Below, one piece after another: positions 24,639 to 33,773 of a stretch of 64,000 bases of DNA. Position 1 is the first letter of the stretch. Every line of letters begins with the position of its first letter. The DNA is from a bacterium (GTDB lineage Bacteria; Sumerlaeota; Sumerlaeia; SLMS01). The translations under genes and the position numbers were made by a program. Location: contig WGMQ01000020.1 in NCBI GenBank assembly GCA_016125005.1, positions 1 to 64,000 on the forward strand. Direction: 5' to 3'. The notes under the pieces are model-generated. The model worked only from the letters and a program-made list of their open reading frames with translations. It did not search any database and was not told the origin of the DNA.

Positions 24639-25274
24639 TCAGCCTTTGCCGAGTGCCTCCACGGCGAGGCGTGTGCGGCGTTCGACTTCCGCCCAGTTTC
24701 CCTGCTCGAGTAGCTCTGGGGCGACAATCCAGCTTCCGCCAACGGCAACGACGTACTTGAGCGCCAGGTACTTCGGTGCGTTCGTCTCGTCTATACCGCC
24801 GGTAGGCACGAAGCGGATTCCGCGATGAAGATAGGGAGCGGCGATGGCCTTGAGGAACGGGATTCCGCCCGCGGCCTCCGCCGGGAAGAACTTGAGCAAC
24901 GTGCGACCTTGCTGAAGCGCCGCCTCGATGTCGCTCGGTGTGCAGACGCCGGGGAAGAAGGGGAGACCGACCTCGTCGGCGACGGCAAGGACCGTGGGAT
25001 TCGTGCCCGGCGCGACGGCAAAGGTGGCGCCCGCGTCGGCGGCCAGTCGGACTTCCTCGACGGAAGTAACGGTCCCGGCTCCGATGAGGAAGTCGGGGAA
25101 GCGCTGGACGGCGAGGCGAAGGCCCTCGCGACCCGCCGCGGTGCGGAAGGTGATCTCGGCGGCCTTGAGTCCGCCCGCGGCCAGGGCCTCGCAGAGCGGC
25201 ACGACGTCTTCCGCGCGCGGGAGGGCGATGACCGGCATCAGCCGCGCTTCGCTGAGTCTCTTCTCGATGCTCAT
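24639..25274 (-). CDS. eda: KDPG / KHG aldolase
   Basis: 211 aa from ATG 25274 (AGGGAG upstream). Cleaves 2-keto-3-deoxy-6-phosphogluconate to pyruvate and glyceraldehyde 3-phosphate. A class I aldolase TIM barrel: E40 and R44 in AAEITFRT, GAGTVTS (66-72), and Schiff-base Lys128 in LLKFFPAEAAGG. Last gene of the operon starting at 30576; it uses the product of the kinase 10 bp upstream. A GTATAGAC octamer falls in its codons for Gly-Ile-Asp (ATA GAC) at 24789. Confidence 0.93.
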   Translation of the reverse strand: MSIEKRLSEARLMPVIALPRAEDVVPLCEALAAGGLKAAEITFRTAAGREGLRLAVQRFPDFLIGAGTVTSVEEVRLAADAGATFAVAPGTNPTVLAVADEVGLPFFPGVCTPSDIEAALQQGRTLLKFFPAEAAGGIPFLKAIAAPYLHRGIRFVPTGGIDETNAPKYLALKYVVAVGGSWIVAPELLEQGNWAEVERRTRLAVEALGKG

Positions 25275-25284
25275 GGGTGGCTCC

Positions 25285-26385
25285 CTATCGCTGCACGCGG
25301 GCGCCGCCGCCACGCATGACGTGTTCGACTTCGGCAAGGGTTGCCATCGACGTGTCGCCGGGCGTTGTCATGGCGAGGGCGCCGTGGGCGGCCCCGTAAT
25401 TCACACAGTCGGCGGGCGACTTGCCCTCCAGCATTCCGTACAGAAGGCCCGAGGCAAAGCTGTCGCCGCCGCCAACGCGGTCGAAGATCTCCAGGTTCTC
25501 CCGCTGGTGCGCCTCGTAGAACTGGCCGTCGAGGCAGAGCACCGCGCCCCAGTCGTTCACGGTGGCGGTCTTCGCGTTGCGAAGCGTCGTCGCCACGGCG
25601 CGGATGTTGGGGAACTCCGCAAGCACGCGCGAGATCATGCGCTTGAAGCTGGCCGGATCGAGCGCGGAGAAGTCATCGTTCTCCCCATCGATCTCGAAGC
25701 CGAGGCAGGCGCTGAAGTCCTCCTCGTTGCCTATCATCACGTCGACGTAGCGGGCCAGTTCGCGATTCACTTCTTGCGCGCGGGCCTTTCCGCCGTGGGA
25801 CTTCCAAAGGGATGCGCGGAAGTTGAGGTCGTAGGAGACGACCGTGCCAGCGGCCTTGGCGGCCTTCATGGCCTCGAGCGCGACCTCAGGCGTGGTGGCG
25901 GAGAGGGCGGCGTATATACCGCCCGTGTGGAGCAGGCGTGCGCCCTCCACCTCGAAGATCCGCTTCCAATCGATGGAGCCGGGCTTGATCTGGCTGGCGG
26001 CGGACCAGGCACGATCCGAACACCCGACGGCAGCGCGAACGCCGAAGCCGCGCTCGGTGAAGTTGAGTCCGTTGCGGACGGATCGGCCAATGCCGTCGTA
26101 GGGCATCCACTGCACGTGCCGCATGTCGACGCCGCCCTGTAGGATCAGGTCCTCCAGCAGACGACCGACCTCGTTGTCCGCGAAGGCGGAGACCAGGGCC
26201 GTGCGAAGACCGAAACAACGACGCAGGCCGCGCGAGACATTGTACTCGCCACCGCCCTCCCAAACCGCAAAGGAGCGCGTCGTGCGCACACGACCGTCTC
26301 CGGGATCGAGGCGCAGCATCACTTCGCCGAGGGACACGGCGTCCCAAAGGCATTCTGACTTCGGACGAAAACTCAAAGCCGTCAT
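25285..26385 (-). CDS. kdgK: 2-keto-3-deoxygluconate kinase (PfkB family)
   Basis: 366 aa. A PfkB-family sugar kinase: N-terminal VSLGEVMLRLDPG, early substrate block GGGEYNVSRGL, and the C-terminal anion hole/catalytic base motif DRVGGGDSFASG. It phosphorylates KDG to KDPG, inferred from the downstream Eda gene and the close likeness of SLGEVMLRL and GGGEYNV to KDG kinases. A larger, about 360-aa member of the family. Part of the 30576-24639 operon, 17 bp after the SDR gene. Confidence 0.88.
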   Translation of the reverse strand: MTALSFRPKSECLWDAVSLGEVMLRLDPGDGRVRTTRSFAVWEGGGEYNVSRGLRRCFGLRTALVSAFADNEVGRLLEDLILQGGVDMRHVQWMPYDGIGRSVRNGLNFTERGFGVRAAVGCSDRAWSAASQIKPGSIDWKRIFEVEGARLLHTGGIYAALSATTPEVALEAMKAAKAAGTVVSYDLNFRASLWKSHGGKARAQEVNRELARYVDVMIGNEEDFSACLGFEIDGENDDFSALDPASFKRMISRVLAEFPNIRAVATTLRNAKTATVNDWGAVLCLDGQFYEAHQRENLEIFDRVGGGDSFASGLLYGMLEGKSPADCVNYGAAHGALAMTTPGDTSMATLAEVEHVMRGGGARVQR

Positions 26386-26402
26386 GTGTGGTGGTTCCTC
26401 GC

Positions 26403-27197
26403 TCAGAGTCGGTGCAGGTTGAAGCCGCCGCTGACGTCCAGCACGGCGCCCGTCGAATAATCCAGATCGCCACGGCCGAAGGCGGAGACGGCCCGCGCGA
26501 CGTCCTCGGGCTGGCCCCAGCGTTTCTGTGGGAATATGCCGTCCGCGATCAAGCGGTCATACTTCTCCTTCACACCCGAAGTCATGTCGGTGGCGATGAC
26601 TCCGGGACGAACCTCCACCACGGGAATGTCGTGCTCGCCGAGGCGCGAGGCGAACAGGGCCGCGGCCATCGTGAGACCTGCCTTGGCTATACAATAGTCG
26701 CCGCGATTCACCGACGCCGTGAAGGAGGAAATCGACGTGATGAAGGCAATGCGAGCCTTCGGAACGATCCCCTTCGCCTGATAATCGATCATGAGGCGGG
26801 CGGCGGCCTGCGTGAGGAAGTACGGCCCCTTGAGGTTGATCGAGATCAGCCGGTCGAAGCTCTCCTCGCCGGCCTCCAGCACATCCGCGCGGACATTCGG
26901 CGCGACGCCTGCGTTGTTCACGAGGAGGTCCAGGCGACCGAGTTCCGCGTCGATCTGGCGAAGCAGATTCGCCCGGTCCTCCCCCACCGAGACGTCGCCG
27001 CGTACGATGCTGGCAGTCCCGCCTGCCGACTCGATGGCCAGCTTCACCTCGCCGGCCCCGTGCGTCGTAACGGACGGGTCGGCGGACCTGCTGTTGACCA
27101 CCACATGATAGCCGTCGAGCGCGAGCTGAAGGGCGATCGAACGCCCGATCCCCGCGCCTGAACCGGTCACCAATGCCACTCGCTTTTCAATCGCCAC
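26403..27197 (-). CDS. SDR oxidoreductase, candidate DEH/uronate reductase
   Basis: 264 aa. A classic short-chain dehydrogenase: [10 protein letters not shown] (11-20), NNAG (94-97), Ser in SISSF (156-159), Y168 and K172 in YCIAK. General annotation for the family is 3-oxoacyl-ACP-reductase-like, but it sits directly before KDG kinase and KDPG aldolase, where alginate degraders carry the reductase that turns 4-deoxy-L-erythro-5-hexoseulose uronate (DEH) into KDG. That role is inferred from context only. Confidence 0.78.
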   Translation of the reverse strand: MAIEKRVALVTGSGAGIGRSIALQLALDGYHVVVNSRSADPSVTTHGAGEVKLAIESAGGTASIVRGDVSVGEDRANLLRQIDAELGRLDLLVNNAGVAPNVRADVLEAGEESFDRLISINLKGPYFLTQAAARLMIDYQAKGIVPKARIAFITSISSFTASVNRGDYCIAKAGLTMAAALFASRLGEHDIPVVEVRPGVIATDMTSGVKEKYDRLIADGIFPQKRWGQPEDVARAVSAFGRGDLDYSTGAVLDVSGGFNLHRL

Positions 27198-27209
27198 AGT
27201 CGTTCTCCC

Positions 27210-28043
27210 TTAGCAGTGCTCGAGGTAGGCCTTCTTGATCTTCGCCAGATAGTCGCGCTGGTCCAGCTGCCAGTTCTCTGTCGAGAATATCTCTGCTTCG
27301 ATGAAGCCCGTGAAGCCTGCTTCCTCGACCCAGCCACGGATTTCGCGGATGTTGATGCAGCCGTCGCCCATGAGCGCGCGATCGTTAAGCATGTCGCGGG
27401 TGGGCACGCGCCAGTCGCAGACGTGGAAAGCCAGAAGCGCCTTCAGCGCGGCACAGCGCGCGATCTGCTCGCGCAGCTCCGGATCCCACCAGACGTGATA
27501 CACATCGAGCGCCACGCCGACGTGGTCGTCCTTGAGCTCGGCAACCATGTCGTTGGCCTGGCGCAGCGTGTTCACGGCGGATCGGTCGCCCGCGTACATG
27601 GGATGCAACGGCTCGATGGCCAGCTTGACACCGGCCTGACGGGCGTATGGCAACACCGCCGCGATGCCATCGGTGATCTGGCGACGGGCTTCGGACAATG
27701 GCATCCCGGGGACAGCTCCGCATACCAGCACTACGAGTGGTGCGCCGAGCGCTTGCGCCTGATCGATGGCGAGGCGATTGTCGTCGATGGCGGCCTGGCG
27801 CTCCGCCGCGGTGCGGGCGGGGAAGAACCCGCCACGGCAGAGGCTGACGACTTTCAGGGCAGAGCCATCAACGCGGCGACGTGCCTCGGAAAGGCTCAAT
27901 CTCTCCAGTACATTGCGCCAGATGGTAATACCGGATAGATTGCTAGATTGATAGAAATCTAGACACTGATCCAGTGACAACGGCTTGGTGGTCATGGTGT
28001 GGACGCACAGCCGCGAGGTGTCTTTCAGTTGGGCGACGGACAT
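27210..28043 (-). CDS. Sugar phosphate isomerase/epimerase (TIM barrel)
   Basis: 277 aa from ATG 28043 (AAAGGA upstream). A xylose-isomerase-like AP-endonuclease-2 fold: the metal-site Glu in KLAIEPLHPMYA, then VALDVYHVWWD, LLAFHVCDW and FTGFIEAEIFS. Metal-dependent isomerases of this type act on keto sugars or inosose-like compounds; the substrate is not evident. It sits 14 bp behind the Gfo/Idh oxidoreductase, a pairing common in sugar and polyol oxidation operons. Confidence 0.82.
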   Translation of the reverse strand: MSVAQLKDTSRLCVHTMTTKPLSLDQCLDFYQSSNLSGITIWRNVLERLSLSEARRRVDGSALKVVSLCRGGFFPARTAAERQAAIDDNRLAIDQAQALGAPLVVLVCGAVPGMPLSEARRQITDGIAAVLPYARQAGVKLAIEPLHPMYAGDRSAVNTLRQANDMVAELKDDHVGVALDVYHVWWDPELREQIARCAALKALLAFHVCDWRVPTRDMLNDRALMGDGCINIREIRGWVEEAGFTGFIEAEIFSTENWQLDQRDYLAKIKKAYLEHC

Positions 28044-28057
28044 TGGTTCGATTCCTT

Positions 28058-29203
28058 TCACAGCTCGGGTACGTCGACCCAGGCGCGCTTCTTCCAGGAC
28101 TCAAGGCCCAGCTCGGCGAACTGGACGCCCTTGGCCGCTTCGCGCAGCGTCCAGCGGAACGGATCGCCGAGGACGACGTGGCGCAGGAACAGCTCCCACT
28201 GCACCTTGAAGGCGTTATCGTAGGTCTCGTTCTCCGGCACCGACTGCCACCAGTCGCGATAGGTGATGGGGCTTTCGATGTCGGGATTCCAGACGGCGCG
28301 TGGCGTTGAAACACGGGACTGGGTCTTGACCTTGCGGAGACCCGCCACAGCCGATCCCTTCGTGCCGTCGACGTGCATCTCGAAAAGTTCATCGCGATTC
28401 ACGCGGGTACACCACGAGGAGTTGAACTGGCAAAGGATGCCGCTCTTCGTCATGATGGTCGCGTAGGCCGCGTCGTCCGTGTCGCAGGTGTAGGGCTTTC
28501 CGTTCTCGTCCCAGCGGGTCGGGATATGGGTCGCGCCGACGCAGGAGAGGGAGGTCACGGGGCCGAACAGGTTGTCGATCACGTAGCGCCAGTGACAGAG
28601 CATGTCCACCATGATGCCACCGCCGTCGGCCTTGCGATAGTTCCAGGACGGGCGCTGGAGCGGCTCATGCTCGCCCTCGAAAACCCAGTAGCCGAACTCG
28701 CCGCGAACGGAGAGGATCTCGCCAAAGAAGCCGTTGTCGATCAGGTACTTGAGACGACGGAGGCCGGGGAGCCAGAGCTTGTCCTGCACCGCCCCGTTCT
28801 TCACGCCCTTCTTCTCGGCCAGTTCGGCCAGCTTGATCGCCTCGGTGGTGGTCTCGGCGGTGGGCTTCTCGCAGTAGATGTGTTTGCCTGCCGCGATGGC
28901 CTTGCTGACCGATTCCACGCGGCGAAGCGTCGTCTGTGCGTCGAAGTAGATCGAGTACTTGGGATCCGAAAGCAGGCCATCGAGGTCGGTGGACCACTGG
29001 ATCCCGGTACCGAGCGCGGCCAGTTCCTTCAGCTTGTTCTCGTTGCGACCAACGAGGATCGGATCGGGCATGATGATTTCCGAGTCAGAGACCTTCACGC
29101 CACCCTGCTTGCGAATGGCCAGGATGGAGCGGATCAGGTGCTGGTTCTTACCCATGCGCCCCGTGACGCCGTTCATGATGATGCCGATGGAATGGGTCTT
29201 CAT
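28058..29203 (-). CDS. Gfo/Idh/MocA-family oxidoreductase
   Basis: 381 aa from ATG 29203. NAD(P)-binding N-terminus IGIIMNGVTGRMGKNQHL; the family Glu-Lys-Pro motif in YCEKPTAETTTEAI; the C-terminal catalytic domain includes GGGIMVDMLCHWRYV. Oxidises or reduces a sugar, sugar acid or inositol; substrate unknown. The upstream gene's stop is 14 bp away. An octamer GTATAGAC (29207-29214) lies between the GAGAGG ribosome site and the ATG, the only non-coding copy in the window. Confidence 0.86.
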   Translation of the reverse strand: MKTHSIGIIMNGVTGRMGKNQHLIRSILAIRKQGGVKVSDSEIIMPDPILVGRNENKLKELAALGTGIQWSTDLDGLLSDPKYSIYFDAQTTLRRVESVSKAIAAGKHIYCEKPTAETTTEAIKLAELAEKKGVKNGAVQDKLWLPGLRRLKYLIDNGFFGEILSVRGEFGYWVFEGEHEPLQRPSWNYRKADGGGIMVDMLCHWRYVIDNLFGPVTSLSCVGATHIPTRWDENGKPYTCDTDDAAYATIMTKSGILCQFNSSWCTRVNRDELFEMHVDGTKGSAVAGLRKVKTQSRVSTPRAVWNPDIESPITYRDWWQSVPENETYDNAFKVQWELFLRHVVLGDPFRWTLREAAKGVQFAELGLESWKKRAWVDVPEL

Positions 29204-29217
29204 GTTGTCTATACCTC

Positions 29218-30576
29218 TCACTTGGTGTGGGCAAAGAAGGTCAGGTAGGGCTCTCCGCTGAGGAGACGGTGAAGGTAGAGGGCCAGCTCGACCGCGTGGT
29301 AGTCGCCCCACATGGAGGATTCGCCCTGCGGCACGCTCTTGCCCGGCGGGATGTGATCCCAGTTGTTCGGACGGTGGTAGACGGAGTGGAGGATGAGACC
29401 CTCGTGCTTCGGATCCTCGGAAAGATACGGCGCGCTGAAGAGCGTGCGCGCGACGGTGAGGCCCGCCTGCCAGTACTTGGCGCCCTCGGGAGTATCCAGC
29501 CCCAGGAATCGTCCGAAGCGGAGGAGACCCTGCGCGGTGATGGCTGCTGCCGAGCTATCCACTGGCTCGTGGGGGTTGTCGGGCTCGGCGTTGCGAGCCA
29601 GATAGTCGCCCATCTTCGCAAGCCCCGGAGCTCCCGTGTCCCAGTAGGGAATGCCGTCGAGGGCCGAGTTCTCGATGTGGAAGTCAGCAGTGGCGGCTGC
29701 AGCGCGACGGAGTTGGGCACGCATTTCGGTGTTCTCGTTGCCGGGGAGCCCGGCGAAGAACTCAAGTTGCTCTGGGGCTCCAAGGGCGACCCACGCCAAG
29801 CCGCGCGTCCAGGTCGAGAAGGGCGCGTAGCCCTGCTGTGTGCTGGGGCAGCGATAGGCACCGTCCTTGGTGTTGAAGATGCTCTCGTGCACGACGCGGC
29901 CGGGCACGTCGTAGTAGTCACGCCCTTCGCCAAAATAGACGTTGTAGCGGAAGGTGTTGGCGATGTGCTGGCGGGCACGCGTCAGCAGGTCGATGCGACG
30001 GTCGCCCTCGCCCATGAGCGCATGACCCAGTTGATGCGCGACCACGAGGGCGCGGCAGGAGCGGATCGTGTCGGAGAAGAGAGAGTGGGGGCCGTTGAAG
30101 GAATGGATGAACCCGGTGCCATCGGCAATGGTGGTCCAGCGGGCAGCTTGCACCGCGCCGGAGACCTTGAGCGCCATGTCGTAATAGGCGAGGCGCTCCA
30201 TTGACTCACCGGACTTCCCTTCGAGCAGGAGGCGTCGCAGGTTGCCATAGGTGGACACGTTGTTGAAGCCGTGGTCGTGAACGCCGATGTGACTGACGTG
30301 CGGCGCCATGTAGCGATCGGTGTTGTCGCGGCCCATCTGGAGCAGGGCGCGGTCGCCGGTGGCGTCGAACAGCAGGACCTGGATCCCGAACTGGAAGCCC
30401 TGGGTCCACTCGGTCCAGCCGCGCGTGGTATAGCGACCTTCGACGGTAAAGACCGGAGAACCCTTGGCGGGGTCCCAGTTCTTGTTCAGCAGATAGGCCT
30501 TCGCCTGCGCCAGCTCGAAGAAACGGTCCAGCGAGCCTCGCAAGTCCTCCAACTTCAGTGTGTGGTCGATTCTCAC
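29218..30576 (-). CDS. GH88-like unsaturated glucuronyl hydrolase
   Basis: 452 aa from a GTG at 30576 with GAGGG 5 nt upstream; the ATG at 30657 would overlap the divergent AraC gene. An alpha/alpha toroid with RGWTEWTQGFQFGIQVLLFD, then HDHGFNNVSTYGN (D101 is a candidate catalytic Asp, as in GH88), HESIFN and MWGDYHAVELAL near the end, a pattern typical of GH88. Such enzymes release unsaturated uronate from lyase-made oligosaccharides. No signal peptide, so cytoplasmic. First gene of the catabolic operon down to 24639. Confidence 0.75.
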   Translation of the reverse strand: MRIDHTLKLEDLRGSLDRFFELAQAKAYLLNKNWDPAKGSPVFTVEGRYTTRGWTEWTQGFQFGIQVLLFDATGDRALLQMGRDNTDRYMAPHVSHIGVHDHGFNNVSTYGNLRRLLLEGKSGESMERLAYYDMALKVSGAVQAARWTTIADGTGFIHSFNGPHSLFSDTIRSCRALVVAHQLGHALMGEGDRRIDLLTRARQHIANTFRYNVYFGEGRDYYDVPGRVVHESIFNTKDGAYRCPSTQQGYAPFSTWTRGLAWVALGAPEQLEFFAGLPGNENTEMRAQLRRAAAATADFHIENSALDGIPYWDTGAPGLAKMGDYLARNAEPDNPHEPVDSSAAAITAQGLLRFGRFLGLDTPEGAKYWQAGLTVARTLFSAPYLSEDPKHEGLILHSVYHRPNNWDHIPPGKSVPQGESSMWGDYHAVELALYLHRLLSGEPYLTFFAHTK

Positions 30577-30638
30577 GGTCACCCTCGGTGGTTGGTGATG
30601 TCTTGTCGGCGATGAGAGCGGGTGGAGCTTGACTTGTC

Positions 30639-31568
30639 TTGGGGGAACGCGCTCCAATTATTCGCGTTTTGGGCAATTGTGCGTGGAGGAAGGATGTGCC
30701 GGACTCAGGGACTTCGAGACCGCTTCGGTTGGTACCTCCCGTTGGCGGGTTGATGGCGGCGGAATCGATTCATGCCCCCGGCTTCGTCATGGCGGCGGAG
30801 CAACACCCGTTTCACGAGTTGTTCTTCCTCTTCCGTGGCTCGCTTCGTGTCTATACAGGCCCCATGAAGGAAGCCGTGTACCTGACCGAATCGTCCGTGT
30901 TTCCAGTGGGCGCCCGGACGCGGCACCGGATGGAGGACCAAAGCGGCGCTGTCCTGCTCATTTTGGCGTTTTCTCATGGTTTTATCGAATCGAATCCAAC
31001 GCGTGCGTCACTGTGGAAGATGCTGGTGGAACGCGGTTCCAAGGGGGTTCGTCCGGGGCTGATCGAACGCGAGCGTATCGAGCGGAGCTTCCGAACGATC
31101 TTTGCCGAACAGCAGGGGCAACGTCCCGGTCACGAGTTGCTGGTGGGCGCGGAAGCGGACTCGATCCTGGTGTCGCTCGTCCGATTGCCGGATCACAGCA
31201 GCGAACGAAACTCGCACGTCCGTGTGCAGGATGTGCTCCGCAGTCTGGAAGAATCGTTCTTCGACGATTGGGACATCGAGACCGCCGCGCGCCGCGCGCA
31301 CCTTTCCCGACGTCGCTTCTCCCAGATCTTTCGCGAACTAGCGGGCATGAGCTTTATCGACAAGCGGAACGAGCTGCGGCTGGACTACGCAGCGGCGCGC
31401 ATCGCGGACGGAACCAGCACCATTGTCAGCGCCTCCTTCTCGAGCGGCTTCGGCGATCTGGCGCATTTCTATCGACTCTTTGCCCGGCGTTTTGGGTGCT
31501 CGCCCGGTAAGTGGGAGAAGCGCCATCGGGAGGAGCTTCGTTCGGGAGAGGCCCGACGAGGGAGGTAG
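30639..31568 (+). CDS. AraC-family transcriptional regulator
   Basis: 309 aa from TTG 30639; the start is uncertain. N-terminal cupin-like sensor (QHPFHELFFLFRG, with VFPVGARTRHRMED) and C-terminal double helix-turn-helix: WDIETAARRAHLSRRRFSQI and TIVSASFSSGFGDLAHFYRL. Divergent from the GH88-led operon, so it probably controls that operon in response to a uronate-derived sugar. An octamer GTCTATAC (30849) encodes Val-Tyr in the sensor domain. Confidence 0.85.
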   Translation: MGERAPIIRVLGNCAWRKDVPDSGTSRPLRLVPPVGGLMAAESIHAPGFVMAAEQHPFHELFFLFRGSLRVYTGPMKEAVYLTESSVFPVGARTRHRMEDQSGAVLLILAFSHGFIESNPTRASLWKMLVERGSKGVRPGLIERERIERSFRTIFAEQQGQRPGHELLVGAEADSILVSLVRLPDHSSERNSHVRVQDVLRSLEESFFDDWDIETAARRAHLSRRRFSQIFRELAGMSFIDKRNELRLDYAAARIADGTSTIVSASFSSGFGDLAHFYRLFARRFGCSPGKWEKRHREELRSGEARRGR

Positions 31569-31748
31569 GCAGTGGCTGTCCGCCCGCCCCTCCAGGACTC
31601 GAATCGGTCCACTAAATCCCCTGCTTTCCGATATCCAGCCTTCGCCGCGTGCTTCGGCGACCATCCTCTTTTTGCGCCACACGGGCGTACACGTACGGTC
31701 CATTCGAGGGCTGGTTTATTGAAAAAAGTAAAGCGCTTCAAATAGCAG

Positions 31749-31796
31749 TTGACTTGTGCCGTTTGGACTGTCAGAGGTCTTACTAACGCGGGTGAG
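31749..31796 (+). promoter_or_regulatory. Promoter region with LacI-type operator 1
   Basis: TTGACT (31749-31754, -35-like) lies upstream of CTAACGCGGGTGAG (31783-31796), which matches the palindrome CTAACGCGCGTTAG at 12 of 14 positions, in TACTAACGCGGGTGAGTA context. The pseudopilin gene starts 65 bp further on. No clear -10 is seen. It resembles the arrangement at 43804-43846. The 31569-31860 intergenic stretch otherwise holds no gene. Confidence 0.68.
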
Positions 31797-31860
31797 TACG
31801 CGGATTATCGAAGCTCCGTTAGCCATCAGCCCCAGTCTGTCAAACCGAGGAGACCTTTCC

Positions 31861-32535
31861 ATGCAGAGCCAAAAGCGCGCTTTCACCCTCATCGAGCTGC
31901 TTATTGTGGTTGCCATCATTGCGATTCTGGCGGCGATCGCGGTGCCAAACTTCCTGGAGGCTCAGGTACGCTCCAAAGTTTCGCGCGTTCATGCCGACCT
32001 TCGCTCGAACGCAACGGCCATCGAGGCGTACCTGGTGGACTACAATCGCTACCCCTATGGCTACACCACGATCCGTCAGGCGACGAATCCTCCTGCCGAT
32101 TGGCCGGTGGGGAGCGCCTCGCTCCGCAATCCGTTCGCGCTCAAGAACCTGACCACGCCAATTGCCTACATGACCAGCATGACGACCGATCCGTTCACTC
32201 AGGGTGCTTTTAAGTTTGACCGCACCGCGGTGGCCCGCAGCGAAGGTGTCCCCTACTGGTATGACGATTACCAGTCCTGGCCCGGCGTGCAGTCGGCGAA
32301 TGGGGGCTATGCCTACAGCCGCTACGTGAGCATCCAGCGCAAGGGCTACGTGTGGTCCATCAGCAGCGCCAGCCCCAACCGCCAGCAGCAGCAGATGTGG
32401 TACGCGCTGGATGGCGTGGCGCCTGCCTCTGCTAACCAGCAGGTTGTCTTTCCCTACGACCCGACGAACGGAACAATCTCCGAGGGCTTCGTTGGCCGCA
32501 CAAACCGCGGCGTGTACAAGGAAGTGAACCAGTAA
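31861..32535 (+). CDS. Type II-secretion-like pseudopilin under the LacI-type operator
   Basis: 224 aa, ATG 31861, GAGGAG upstream. Prepilin peptidase site QKRA/FTLIELLIVV with Ala at -1, hydrophobic helix AIIAILAAIAVPNFL, then EAQVRSKVSRVHADLRS; the C-terminal head has GspG-like Tyr/Asn-rich loops. Processed by a prepilin peptidase and assembled at the inner membrane. It is followed by a hairpin and then an alginate-lyase-like gene, and carries the operator shared with lyase genes, suggesting it is made during polysaccharide growth. Confidence 0.86.
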   Translation: MQSQKRAFTLIELLIVVAIIAILAAIAVPNFLEAQVRSKVSRVHADLRSNATAIEAYLVDYNRYPYGYTTIRQATNPPADWPVGSASLRNPFALKNLTTPIAYMTSMTTDPFTQGAFKFDRTAVARSEGVPYWYDDYQSWPGVQSANGGYAYSRYVSIQRKGYVWSISSASPNRQQQQMWYALDGVAPASANQQVVFPYDPTNGTISEGFVGRTNRGVYKEVNQ

Positions 32536-32568
32536 CGACATTGTGATGGGGTCTGATGGCCTCATTAC

Positions 32569-32595
32569 CCCGGGAGTCCCACGGGGACTCCCGGG
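32569..32595 (+). terminator. Hairpin after the pseudopilin gene
   Basis: CCCGGGAGTCCC (32569-32580) pairs perfectly with GGGACTCCCGGG (32584-32595) around a 3-nt loop. The U tract is poor (TCTTCC), so it may attenuate rather than fully stop transcription into the lyase gene that starts at 32627. Confidence 0.6.
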
Positions 32596-32626
32596 TCTTC
32601 CAATTTCGCAAGAAACGAATGCAGCC

Positions 32627-33751
32627 ATGTCCATAGAGCTTGTCGATCCTGTCTCCCTATGCCGGGACGAGGATCGGTCGCGGATGGTGCGCCTTGCGGC
32701 GCTGTACCGCGCCGAAGTCCCGCAGACCATCACGGCGGAGCGCTGCCCTCGCAGCGAGGGCGGGCTTCACGATTACTACTCCGAGGGCGACTACTGGTGG
32801 CCCGATCCGAAGAATCCCGACGGCCCGTATATACGCCGCGACGGTGAGTCGAACCCGGAGAACTTCAACGCGCACCGGCACTTCATGCGGCGCTTCAGCA
32901 TGGTCGCGGCGGGACTGACAGCAGCAGCCATCACACTGGAGGATCGCAGCCTGGCCGAGCTTGCGGTCGGTCACCTGCGCGCCTGGTTCATCGACCCGGC
33001 AACACGCATGACGCCTCACCTGAACTTTGGCCAGGCCATCAAGGGGATCTGCACGGGTCGCGGCATCGGCATCGTCGATTCGATCCACCTGGCCGAGGTG
33101 GCAATGGCCGCCATCCACCTGGAAGTCATCGGCGCTCTTCAGGGAGCGGACCTCGATGGAGTGCGCGGCTGGTTTCGCGACTATCTAGCGTGGCTGCGCA
33201 CATCACCGCTTGGTATAGACGAGCGCGACCACGGCAACAACCACAGCACCTGCTGGGCGATGCAGGTGGCGGCGTTTGCTCTTTTGGTGGACGACGATGC
33301 GGCCATCGAGGAAGCGATTCGGCTGCACCAAGCGCGCCTCCTGCCCCAGTTGGCTGCCGACGGATCGATGCCGCTCGAACTTGAGCGCACCCGGCCCTAC
33401 AACTACTCCTTTTTCAACCTGGAGCTATTCGCCGCGCTTGCCCAAGCACTCTCGTGGAAGCATCCGGACGTGTGGCAGCTGACGACGTCGGATGGGCGCT
33501 CATTGCGGCGGACCTTCGACTACCATCTCCCCTGGATCGCCAACCCCGCGGGCTGGCCGCACGGCGCCGACATTTCCTACATGGAGCATTATCCTGTGCG
33601 CTGGTCAGCTCCGTTGTTCATGGGCACCGCGTTCGGCAACGCCGAGGCACTGGCCGTCTGGCAATCGCTCCCGCCGGACCCAGAGAACGAGGAAATCCAG
33701 CGTAACACGCCCATCCGTCAGCCCATGCTATGGTATCCGCCGGGGCGGTGA
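32627..33751 (+). CDS. Alginate-lyase-family protein (PL5/PL38-like)
   Basis: 374 aa from ATG 32627. Typical of the Alginate_lyase alpha/alpha toroid family: SEGDYWWPDPKNPDGPYIRR, then the block TRMTPHLNFGQAIKGICTGR, and RDHGNNHSTCWAMQVAAFAL, which corresponds to the N-H-G/S-T motif that holds the catalytic Asn-His in PL5 and PL38. No signal peptide is visible, so it may act in the cytoplasm on imported oligosaccharides. It lies behind the pseudopilin and within the polyuronate region. Substrate (alginate or another uronan) is inferred. Octamer GTATAGAC at 33213 encodes Ile-Asp (ATA GAC). Confidence 0.78.
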   Translation: MSIELVDPVSLCRDEDRSRMVRLAALYRAEVPQTITAERCPRSEGGLHDYYSEGDYWWPDPKNPDGPYIRRDGESNPENFNAHRHFMRRFSMVAAGLTAAAITLEDRSLAELAVGHLRAWFIDPATRMTPHLNFGQAIKGICTGRGIGIVDSIHLAEVAMAAIHLEVIGALQGADLDGVRGWFRDYLAWLRTSPLGIDERDHGNNHSTCWAMQVAAFALLVDDDAAIEEAIRLHQARLLPQLAADGSMPLELERTRPYNYSFFNLELFAALAQALSWKHPDVWQLTTSDGRSLRRTFDYHLPWIANPAGWPHGADISYMEHYPVRWSAPLFMGTAFGNAEALAVWQSLPPDPENEEIQRNTPIRQPMLWYPPGR

Positions 33752-33773
33752 TCCAGTTGCCCTGTATATACGG

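Noticed and set aside
24928-26142. 404-codon open frame on the plus strand
   Set aside because: Antisense to eda and kdgK, both with clear catalytic motifs.
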